From an uncultured Bacteroidales bacterium (GTDB lineage: Bacteria > Bacteroidota > Bacteroidia > Bacteroidales > JAUNSR01), in assembly GCA_947074165.1 (NCBI GenBank), contig CAMTOT010000084.1, positions 1 through 10,035 on the forward strand: a stretch of 10,035 nt of DNA, given 5' to 3'. The notes below the pieces were generated by a model that made no database searches, had not been told where the DNA came from, and saw only the letters and a program-made list of their open reading frames with translations. Shown here piece by piece: positions 1 to 7,369 of this stretch. A program made the translations under genes and the position numbers. Position 1 is the stretch's first letter. Each line of letters opens with the position of its first letter.

Positions 1-3000
1 TCAAGTCTTACCTCTTTAAGTTTAAGGAAAGAGGTATCAAATGTATTTTCTTCAACATTATTGCGGTTCCACACATAAGAGTTGTAATATGTCTGAATAT
101 TACTTGTTACAGTATTATTTTGTTTATATGATATTGTTCCGTCAGCACTTTTCACAGCATTAACACCAGAATGAACAAGTCCGTCATAACGACCCTCAAG
201 GGAGTTTTTTAGTTTACCCTGATAAGAAAGACAGAAGTTTGTAACCGAATAACAGTTCCCTCCCCACTGCCCTGCAAATGTAGCAGCAAAAGTAAAGTTC
301 TTATAGGTAAATCTCTGTGTCATACCTGCTCTCCAATCCGGATTCACATTACCAATCTCTCTGTCTGGATTAGCGTCGAGAAGAGGAAATCCTGTTGATT
401 CATCAACAAGCACCATACCAGAGCAGTCAATCGTTTTACCAGAATCATCTGTATAAAAAGAACCTTCAGGTGCTCTCTGGTAACCACGTCCGTAAATTAC
501 ATTCATCTCTTTTCCTACATAAGAATAGATATACACACGGCTTCCAATGGTCGTCCCGGTATTAGTCTGTAGCGGCTGAGCAGGATCCCATCCGTCTTGA
601 AGACTTTCAAGTCGGTTAATATTTTTTGACCAGTTAAGGTCCATTGACCATTTAAAGTTTCTTGTTCTTACAGGCACAAGAGTAGCAGATATCTCAATTC
701 CTTTATTAGATATCTCACCTGCATTAATTTTCATAGACGTAGCTCCTGTAATCTGATCCATATCGGCAGATACGATCTGATTTGTCGTTGACGATTTGTA
801 CAACGCAACATCAAGAATAACTCTGTTTCTGAAAAGCCTTGTCTCAATACCAGCTTCCCAACTCTCAACATTCTCTGGTTTAATCATAGGGTCTGCTATT
901 GTTCCCGGCAAAGTGGAACCTCCCTGAATATTAGATGTCGAATAGTATTGATTAAGTGCATATGGATTTGTGTCATTACCTACGTTTGCCCACGAAACCC
1001 TTGCTTTCAACATATCAATCGCGGTTGTCCTTTTATCAAAATTAAACATCCTATCCACAAGTATACTTGCTGCTACTGATGGATAAAAGAAACTTCTGTT
1101 ACCTTTAGACAATGTACTCGACCAGTCATTACGCCCCGTTACATCAATAAAATAGGTGTCATCCCAGCTTAATGATCCGATACCATAAAGGCTGTTTACT
1201 ACCTTTTCGCTTCTATAATTATATATATCGGGAGTTATACCCGACGGTACATTATAAATATTATAGATTCCTTCTTCATCAAGCTGATCAAGAGTCACTC
1301 TATTAGTATAATATTTATTAGACATATTGTTACCGCCAAAAGAAGCATTGAAGCCTAAACGGCCATCTACCCATGTATTGTTGGCATAACGCAAAAGAAA
1401 GTCTGAATTAATCTCAATATTTCTCACACTTTGTTCACGATAAAAACCGTTTTCAGCTCCGGCTACATACTTTGGTTTTCGCTGATTTCTAAACTCATTA
1501 TTTAAATCCATTCCGGATTTAATATCAAGAGCCAGTCCTTTACATAAGTCAATGGTAATCCCTATATTTCCAAATACTCTGTCTTTATCAGACGCGTTAA
1601 GCTCCTCATAAAGGGTACGGTAAGGGTTATATGATCCTGACGACGGAAAAACAAGACTTTGTCCGTTTTCTCCGTTCACACTCTGCCAGTTCGCGTAGTT
1701 ATACCTGCCTTGAAAATATTCATCACGCCACTCCTTTATACTATTACTATTGTACCCCCATGCAAGCGAATACATAACTGACGTCTCATCATAGCCGCTT
1801 GCCGGCATATTGTCGCTGCTTTTATGATTATAGTTTACGTTGGCATTTAATTTAATATATTTATTGAGCTCTGTGTTGAATGAGAGCGCTACAGACTGAC
1901 GTTGAAAACCTGTATTAGGCAGAATCCATTCATTGCGACTGTCTGTAAACGACAATCTCGTACTCGTCCCTTTACCATTGCTTCCGTCAATAGTTACTGT
2001 ATTATTAAACGTTACACCTGTCTCAAATAAACCTGTATACCAATCATCCTGATATACCCACGGTGTAGCTTCATATTGATTGGTATCCCAGTTTTTGGAA
2101 TTATATTGATAACGTGTTTTTGACGCATCAAATCTTTCTCCGAATGCATAACGAGAAATATTCCTTGATGTAGCTACGCCATCCGGTGATTGACCGGCTG
2201 TAAGATTCCAGAAACAAAACGGATTTAGTCCCATATCTGAACCTGAACCATATTCCGTCTGAAAATCCGGAAAATACCCTGCGTTTTCAAATGTAACGGA
2301 AGAGTTTACTGTTACACCAATTCCTTTTGTTTTGCGTCCTTTTTTTGTTGTAATAACAATTGCACCATTGGCTGCTCTCGAACCATATAAGGCGGTTGCA
2401 GAAGGTCCCTTAAGTACAGAAACAGACTCTATATCATCAGGGTTTATATCGCTTGCTCCGTTACCAAAGTCTATCGGAGCATCTGCGTTTGCATAGTTAC
2501 TTGCGCTTACCGTGGCAGTAGAACCTGAGGATACAGGTACTCCGTCAATGACAAACAATGCTTCATTATTACCATAGTTAAGCGATTGATCTCCACGAAG
2601 AGTTACTCTCATAGAACCGCCCGGACCTGATCCTGCATTGTCAAATGTAAGACCGGCTACTTTCCCCGCCATCGAACTCATCCAGTTGCTGGATACCGTA
2701 GAAGTTATCTCTTCTGACGCAAGTTTTGATACAGCGTAACCCAAAGATTTTTGCTCTCTGGTGATACCCAGGGCAGTTACAACCACATCATCAAGAGCGA
2801 TTGATGATTCTTTCATTACAACATTAAGGTGGTTACCCGATTCTATATTAATCTCTCTTTCATCATAACCAAGAGACCTGAACACCAATATGGGAGATGC
2901 AACGCTTACATCAATCGCATATTCTCCGTTAAAATCTGTAATTGTGCCTGTATTTGTCCCTTTTATAGTGACAGTGGCTCCAATAAATGGTGTTTTACCG

Positions 3001-3113
3001 TCGCTCTCAAATACCACTCCCCTTATTTGCCTGTTCTGTTGTGCGAGTGCGGACATAGCGATCATGGACCCGGTTAATGTAATAAGCAGGCCCTTACTTT
3101 TGTAATCAAACAT
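1..3113 (-). CDS. SusC/RagA-type TonB-linked outer membrane receptor, 3' end beyond window
   Basis: This is an outer membrane beta-barrel receptor that, with a SusD lid lipoprotein, would import a bound ligand using TonB energy. The frame is open for 1037 codons from the ATG at 3113 to the left edge. An in-frame stop lies at 3123-3125, so the start is tightly bracketed. Visible parts are a Sec signal peptide (residues 1-24, cut after SALA), a carboxypeptidase-regulatory-like domain (about 29-101), a likely TonB box around ALDDVVVTALG (106-116), and the plug with LFVIDGVPVSS (186-196) and LYGSRAANGAIVITTKKG (242-259). Barrel strands follow. The last visible residues, FLKLKEVRL, match a motif that in this family usually lies roughly 100-150 residues before the C-terminus, so only the end is missing. 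No N-terminal STN domain is present, so coupling to a FecR-type anti-sigma factor is unlikely. It follows the phosphoesterase after 27 bases with no promoter-like element between, so they are probably co-transcribed. The ligand is unknown, and a susD gene is expected to the left. Confidence 0.95.
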   Translation of the reverse strand, partial: MFDYKSKGLLITLTGSMIAMSALAQQNRQIRGVVFESDGKTPFIGATVTIKGTNTGTITDFNGEYAIDVSVASPILVFRSLGYDEREINIESGNHLNVVMKESSIALDDVVVTALGITREQKSLGYAVSKLASEEITSTVSSNWMSSMAGKVAGLTFDNAGSGPGGSMRVTLRGDQSLNYGNNEALFVIDGVPVSSGSTATVSASNYANADAPIDFGNGASDINPDDIESVSVLKGPSATALYGSRAANGAIVITTKKGRKTKGIGVTVNSSVTFENAGYFPDFQTEYGSGSDMGLNPFCFWNLTAGQSPDGVATSRNISRYAFGERFDASKTRYQYNSKNWDTNQYEATPWVYQDDWYTGLFETGVTFNNTVTIDGSNGKGTSTRLSFTDSRNEWILPNTGFQRQSVALSFNTELNKYIKLNANVNYNHKSSDNMPASGYDETSVMYSLAWGYNSNSIKEWRDEYFQGRYNYANWQSVNGENGQSLVFPSSGSYNPYRTLYEELNASDKDRVFGNIGITIDLCKGLALDIKSGMDLNNEFRNQRKPKYVAGAENGFYREQSVRNIEINSDFLLRYANNTWVDGRLGFNASFGGNNMSNKYYTNRVTLDQLDEEGIYNIYNVPSGITPDIYNYRSEKVVNSLYGIGSLSWDDTYFIDVTGRNDWSSTLSKGNRSFFYPSVAASILVDRMFNFDKRTTAIDMLKARVSWANVGNDTNPYALNQYYSTSNIQGGSTLPGTIADPMIKPENVESWEAGIETRLFRNRVILDVALYKSSTTNQIVSADMDQITGATSMKINAGEISNKGIEISATLVPVRTRNFKWSMDLNWSKNINRLESLQDGWDPAQPLQTNTGTTIGSRVYIYSYVGKEMNVIYGRGYQRAPEGSFYTDDSGKTIDCSGMVLVDESTGFPLLDANPDREIGNVNPDWRAGMTQRFTYKNFTFAATFAGQWGGNCYSVTNFCLSYQGKLKNSLEGRYDGLVHSGVNAVKSADGTISYKQNNTVTSNIQTYYNSYVWNRNNVEENTFDTSFLKLKEVRL

Positions 3114-3140
3114 AATACTATTTTAATATATAGATTAAAT

Positions 3141-5096
3141 TCATCTCATAGAACATGAGAATTCCTTAGGTCTTAGCATAGTCTCTGTAAACTGATTGCC
3201 AAAATGATCTGTTACAGTGATATTTAACATAGCTGTAGCTGTAGAAGCCTGTACTTTAAACATATGAGCCGTATTACAACTAACAAAAGAAGCAGTTGGT
3301 GTAGCACCAGCATTAAGTCTGAACATCTCATAAGATATAATATGCAGTGGGTCTTTTACATACACCCTATTAACTGAAAGCTGTTTTCCATCTTCTTTAA
3401 CTTCAATATTCCATCCCGGTCCATATCCCCATACATTTATCAGCACTTCATTTGATTGAGACAAGGTTGCATAACCTGACGCATATTTATCAACCTGCTC
3501 CTGTGTTGATTTTGGCGCGAACGTTTCTGCTGTGATGTGAACTTTATTAAGATCATAACTACGCATCTGATAATTGCGTTCGTATCCGATACTTTTAAAA
3601 TAGTGATTAGATATCTTTCCGGAATTCTCCCATACTCCGTAACCACCAGGAGCTCCATCTTTAGATATGTGATTGCCTGCATAACCATTCTTACCCGTCC
3701 ACCACCATGTAGCACAAATAGCCGGGACATTGTACTCTCTGACATTAGCACTCTGCTTCATATTATAACCAATATGAGTATGCCCTGTTATAATCCTTAC
3801 ATCGGCAAACTCACTTAATAATTCCAACAACTCAGCTCCATTACGAGTAGAGTAACTATATGTTTGTTCTCCAGATGATGTAAGAGCCGGATTATTATAA
3901 AGAGGTATATGCATAGCAACATATACGGGAGCTGTCTTATCCTCTATAAGCTGAAGATCTTTTTCCAGCCAGGAAATCTGCTCATCTGCGATCCTTGCGG
4001 TATAGTTTCTTTCGCCGATTACACCTTCTGAAGCACCAGAATTATGATACTCTACATTGTCAAGGACTATATAGTGAGAATTACCGAGGTTAAATGAATA
4101 ATATGTAGGTCCCAGAATATTTTTATAAGGCCCGGCTGATAAAAAATCATCAGCTATATACGGATCGTTATCATGATTGCCGATTACATTAAACATCTGA
4201 CACTTTATCTTATCAGCATAAGCTGCATATTCTGAAAGCCCGAAGTTATTTGAGTGCCAGTATAGTTCCCAGGTCATATCACCCAGAGTAAGACCGTATA
4301 CTCTCTTTCCGGCTGCTACATAGCCGTCTATAAGAGAATTGACATCAGAAAGAAAATTTTGTGAGAACTGTTCAAGGTCATTGTTTCGGTTTGCGAGATG
4401 CATATCCGCCATAGTAATAACTATATGATCATCGTTATCAACTTTAATCAAAGAGAAATTTCTTTGTTCAACATCATTACCGGCATTTACTTTCTGGAAA
4501 AACTGAGGACGATTACCATTCTGTGTTATTTCATATCCCGAAGGAAGTGATATAAATACATAGCCATGTTTTTTTACTGAAGGCAGATAATATACTCCGT
4601 CTTTATCTGTAACCGTAACTTCAATTCCGTCTGATACGGTAACGCCTTCCAAACCTTCCCCATCTGAATATACTACGCCTTTTATTGTCATGCCTGCTTT
4701 ATCAGGAATGTCAAGATTAGCTTTAATATTTATCTCAATAGAGCCCAGACTGATTGATTTACCGTCTCTCACTATTGATATTTTGTATTTTCCTGATTTA
4801 ACTTCAGAAGGCAATAAGATTGAGAATTGCGTTTCTGTGCACTCTTCTACTTTTATATCATATGCCTGGGAGGAATCTGACACAGATATAAGTTTTACAA
4901 TATCCGTACTTGTTACTCCATTGCCTTTTATAATGATTATATCGCCACGACTTATCTCAAGAGATCCGGGTATAACAATTCCGGTAATTGGCTTGTAAGA
5001 TGATTCTATACCATTTGTTTCTTTATTACTATCACAAGATGATAAGGATGAGAATGTGGTTAAAAGTAAGCTTAATGAGATTAATTTCGATTTCAT
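3141..5096 (-). CDS. Secreted calcineurin-like phosphoesterase lipoprotein (MetallophosN-Metallophos-MetallophosC type)
   Basis: This 651-residue protein probably hydrolyses a phosphate mono- or diester outside the cytoplasm using two metal ions. The start at 5096 gives a proper lipoprotein signal (MKSKLISLSLLL, lipid-bearing Cys21 after LSS). The upstream in-frame ATG at 5129 would put an unlikely 11-residue extension before it. After Cys21 come a TIG/Ig-like domain (about 34-124), a CnaB-like MetallophosN domain (about 133-216), the catalytic domain (about 224-445) and a MetallophosC-like C-terminal domain (about 465-645). All superfamily metal motifs are present: DMH (Asp231, His233), GD (Asp273), GNHD (Asn307, His308), a lone His396 in HIPLYN, and GHTH (His439, His441). 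The enzyme should therefore be active. It opens a transcription unit with the downstream susC-like gene, which suggests that it processes the ligand of that receptor. The substrate is not determinable. Whether it faces outward or into the periplasm is also open, since CDSNKE is only a weak surface-export signal. Domain names come from recognition of the sequence, not a database search. Confidence 0.93.
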   Translation of the reverse strand: MKSKLISLSLLLTTFSSLSSCDSNKETNGIESSYKPITGIVIPGSLEISRGDIIIIKGNGVTSTDIVKLISVSDSSQAYDIKVEECTETQFSILLPSEVKSGKYKISIVRDGKSISLGSIEINIKANLDIPDKAGMTIKGVVYSDGEGLEGVTVSDGIEVTVTDKDGVYYLPSVKKHGYVFISLPSGYEITQNGNRPQFFQKVNAGNDVEQRNFSLIKVDNDDHIVITMADMHLANRNNDLEQFSQNFLSDVNSLIDGYVAAGKRVYGLTLGDMTWELYWHSNNFGLSEYAAYADKIKCQMFNVIGNHDNDPYIADDFLSAGPYKNILGPTYYSFNLGNSHYIVLDNVEYHNSGASEGVIGERNYTARIADEQISWLEKDLQLIEDKTAPVYVAMHIPLYNNPALTSSGEQTYSYSTRNGAELLELLSEFADVRIITGHTHIGYNMKQSANVREYNVPAICATWWWTGKNGYAGNHISKDGAPGGYGVWENSGKISNHYFKSIGYERNYQMRSYDLNKVHITAETFAPKSTQEQVDKYASGYATLSQSNEVLINVWGYGPGWNIEVKEDGKQLSVNRVYVKDPLHIISYEMFRLNAGATPTASFVSCNTAHMFKVQASTATAMLNITVTDHFGNQFTETMLRPKEFSCSMR

Positions 5097-5110
5097 AGGG
5101 CCTATGCCCT
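5097..5110 (-). promoter_or_regulatory. Short GC-rich hairpin touching the phosphoesterase start codon
   Basis: The transcript would read AGGGC ATAG GCCCT directly before the ATG at 5096. This is a perfect 5-bp stem with a 4-base loop, in a leader that is otherwise A+T-rich. The AGGG in the 5' arm lies about 10 bases from the ATG and could resemble a Shine-Dalgarno sequence, but it would be paired in the hairpin. A role in limiting translation is inference, since a stem this short could arise by chance. The hairpin also helps to compare starts: the ATG at 5129 would place it inside the coding region. Confidence 0.3.
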
Positions 5111-5160
5111 TCAATTGGTCAATTAGCATTGGTTCTTATATAGTTATTTGTTATCGGACA

Positions 5161-5190
5161 CAAATTTATCTGAATAAGAAGCACGGAAAA
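5161..5190 (-). promoter_or_regulatory. Candidate Bacteroidota-type promoter for the phosphoesterase-susC unit
   Basis: On the minus strand, 5168-5161 reads TAAATTTG, an exact match to the Bacteroidota -7 consensus TAnnTTTG. Eighteen bases upstream, 5190-5187 reads TTTT inside GTTTTC, an imperfect match to the -33 TTTG element. Transcription would begin near 5154-5156, giving a leader of about 60 bases before the ATG at 5096. The location fits, just downstream of the terminator of the preceding unit. The -7 match alone is short enough to occur by chance in A+T-rich DNA. No operator or inverted repeat that would bind a regulator was seen near it. Confidence 0.5.
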
Positions 5191-5308
5191 CGCAGTAACA
5201 ACATGTTCACTATTTCTTAAAACAATCGAAACATATTTGTTTTTACACTGAAGCACAAATTAATTTATCATTACATTTTTAATCTAATTTTCGTTTATTT
5301 TTAAATAA

Positions 5309-5347
5309 CAAAAAAATCGCGATGCAGGATAAACCCGCATCGCGATT
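5309..5347 (-). terminator. Strong rho-independent terminator after the susCD pair
   Basis: On the minus strand the arms AATCGCGATGC (5347-5337) and GCATCGCGATT (5325-5315) are perfect 11-base complements. The loop GGGTTTATCCT can add two G-C pairs and one G-U pair. The stem runs straight into seven T residues (5316-5310). It starts 35 bases after the susD stop codon. There is no T-run on the plus-strand side, so it acts only on leftward transcription. It ends the susC-susD transcript and separates it from the phosphoesterase unit. Some read-through cannot be excluded. Confidence 0.92.
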
Positions 5348-5382
5348 CATAACTATATATAATCTTAAAATCTTACCTATTA

Positions 5383-7347
5383 TTAATAACCGTTTGTTCC
5401 GTATTCGTCTGCATTTTCAATCTGGCTAAGGAAAGTAAATGAGATTGGTCGAAGGTAATTTTTGGCTGAGAACGAAGTAGCAGCTCTCGGATTGTATTTA
5501 GGAAGACGCTCTTCAAATGCTTTATGTCTCTTCAAAAGCGCCCAACGGCTAAACTCACCGCAAAGTTCGCGAGCATATTCATCAAATACATCATCAAGTG
5601 TCGCATTTGACAATCTCATATGACTCTCAAAGTCTGATGCGTTACGACAAGCACGTTTACGAAGCACATTTAAATGTTCAGCTGCTTTTGCGCCGTCACC
5701 AAGTTTCTGATTAGCTTCTGCCGCAATAAGATAAACTTCTGCCATACGCATGATAAACATATCACCCGTTTTACACTGAAGATTACTTCCGTAGAAACCA
5801 CCGTCAAAGTTAAAGTTGAATTTATTCAAAGACGGATACAACGCATAAGTATTTGTCTGATTAGCGTCAATAAAAGTTGATACATATTTACCTTCCGCAT
5901 CAAAAAGATCATCTATATTAACACAAACATATCCTCTTCTGGCTTTGTCTTCATCCGTAAGTCTCTCTTTAGATAGATAAGCTACAAAACGGTTTTCATC
6001 CTCTTCAAGCGGATACGGATGAACGTAAGGGTTCTTTACTTTCTCAAGAATTTTAACATCTCCGGAAGTATCTCCCTTAGGCCATACAGAAGCAACATAC
6101 TGATTACCACCAATTGCCTGAGAGATTGCGTTTGCATCTACGTAAGGATATATCTTCTCACCGACAAAGCTTTCATTTATGCCATATTTTTTGCAAAGAG
6201 CCTCTGTTAGAGTTACTGTTGCATTTTTATCATTGTATGGTCTCCAGCCTATCTGTTCCATAGAGAACAAAGAGAAGGCTGTTGTAAATGAGTTTTCCCA
6301 TCTTTTATCGTAATCAGCGTCAAAACAGTCAATCAAGTATTTCGAAGGCGCGTATAGATTATTATTAACACGACCATAGAAATAGTTCGCTTTATTTGCC
6401 ACAGGATAGATGTCGCTCAGTTTATTTGGATCACAGAATGTAAAAGTAAACAGTTTGTTAGCAGAGAAAGCTCCTGAATTGAACGCATCTGTACCTGCAT
6501 GCGGTCCTGAAGCTACGAACAAAACCTCTTTATTTCTGCGGTTATTAGCCTGATTCCATACATCCTCTACATCATCATACAGGTATGCTCCGTAAGAACC
6601 CATATTAGTAATCAAGTCTTCAGATACTTCTTTAGCGCGTTGCCAGTATGAAACGCCAGATTCCGTAAGACCCTCTCCTGCTCCCTGCGCATAAGCTCTT
6701 GCCAATAGGCCTAAAGCTGTTTTCTTTGTAACGCGTGCATAATTACCGTCAAGAGGCTCAACTTCAAGTTCACTCGCTGCATCCTTCAAATCCGCAATAA
6801 TCTGGTTGTATATCTCTTTATAAGTAGATCTTACAGGATTCATTACAATATTATCTGAAGACTCAACTGTATTAAGAGTTATCTGTCCGTACTGAGTTAC
6901 AAGTACCAGATAATAATATGCTCTCAAACATTTTGCTTCAGCGACAAGAATAGGTAATTTACGCATCTCTCCGCTCTCCACGCTTGGCGCACGACCAATA
7001 ATCGCGTTACAAGTGTTAATCATAGCGTAAGCCTGAGTAAACAGCTTATTTGTAGCGTTAGTATTTGTTGTTAATCCTTCATAATAAAACATCTGCTGAG
7101 TGTTTGTCTTATCATTGGCAGTAAGCCAAAGATCAGTACCTGTCTCAGCAACGGCAAGATAATCTGAAGCCGTAAACATCTGATCATAAAGTGGTGAATA
7201 ACAATAGTTAGTCATTTTTTGAAGACCTTCTACAGTCTTAAGCTGTTCACCTCCCGAAGCATCACTCGGATTATATTCGTCAAGGCTGCAAGAATATGTT
7301 GTGATTAGAGTGCTTATCAAAGCGGCTCTGAATATTAATCTCTTCAT
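5383..7347 (-). CDS. SusD/RagB-family nutrient-binding outer membrane lipoprotein
   Basis: SusD proteins sit on the cell surface as a hinged lid over their SusC barrel and help capture the ligand. This one has 654 residues, longer than many relatives of about 500-600. It begins with a lipoprotein signal, MKRLIFRAALISTLITTYSC, with Cys20 as the lipidation site. The lipobox (TYSC) is loose, as is often tolerated in Bacteroidota. Acidic residues follow in SLDEYNPSD, compatible with surface export. Helical TPR-like segments are visible at about 107-154 and 207-246. The conserved C-terminal SusD part includes MRMAEVYLIAAEAN (533-546), NVLRKRA (560-566), the ELCGEFSRWALLKR stretch (about 594-607) and the family-typical ending LRPISFTFLSQI. 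The ATG lies 22 bases after the upstream susC stop, with an A-rich leader and no Shine-Dalgarno sequence, so the two are co-transcribed. The intrinsic terminator follows, making this the last gene of its unit. The ligand is unknown. Confidence 0.96.
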   Translation of the reverse strand: MKRLIFRAALISTLITTYSCSLDEYNPSDASGGEQLKTVEGLQKMTNYCYSPLYDQMFTASDYLAVAETGTDLWLTANDKTNTQQMFYYEGLTTNTNATNKLFTQAYAMINTCNAIIGRAPSVESGEMRKLPILVAEAKCLRAYYYLVLVTQYGQITLNTVESSDNIVMNPVRSTYKEIYNQIIADLKDAASELEVEPLDGNYARVTKKTALGLLARAYAQGAGEGLTESGVSYWQRAKEVSEDLITNMGSYGAYLYDDVEDVWNQANNRRNKEVLFVASGPHAGTDAFNSGAFSANKLFTFTFCDPNKLSDIYPVANKANYFYGRVNNNLYAPSKYLIDCFDADYDKRWENSFTTAFSLFSMEQIGWRPYNDKNATVTLTEALCKKYGINESFVGEKIYPYVDANAISQAIGGNQYVASVWPKGDTSGDVKILEKVKNPYVHPYPLEEDENRFVAYLSKERLTDEDKARRGYVCVNIDDLFDAEGKYVSTFIDANQTNTYALYPSLNKFNFNFDGGFYGSNLQCKTGDMFIMRMAEVYLIAAEANQKLGDGAKAAEHLNVLRKRACRNASDFESHMRLSNATLDDVFDEYARELCGEFSRWALLKRHKAFEERLPKYNPRAATSFSAKNYLRPISFTFLSQIENADEYGTNGY

Positions 7348-7369
7348 CTTTGTTTTTCTTTAAAGTTGA

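Noticed and set aside
1..3. TGA stop on the minus strand at the left edge, which might end the unit-B susC gene
   Set aside because: It is out of frame with the ATG at 3113; the gene simply runs past the window edge, and its last visible residues are a motif found well before the C-terminus of the family.
2829..3105. Small plus-strand frames of 71-82 codons
   Set aside because: They lie antisense to the conserved N-terminal domain of the susC gene and have no recognisable protein features. Other short frames over the phosphoesterase, susD and unit-A susC genes were rejected for the same reason.
3122..3139. Inverted repeat TTTAAT/ATTAAA in the 27-base gap between phosphoesterase and susC
   Set aside because: Only six A-T pairs with a six-base loop and no T-run after it. 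It is weak and expected by chance in A+T-rich DNA, so it was not called as a terminator or operator.
5169..5308. Non-coding A+T-rich stretch that might hide a small RNA, small protein or second promoter
   Set aside because: No stable GC hairpin, no convincing frame and no further full TAnnTTTG match. The only structure is a 6-bp A-T hairpin at 5295-5308.
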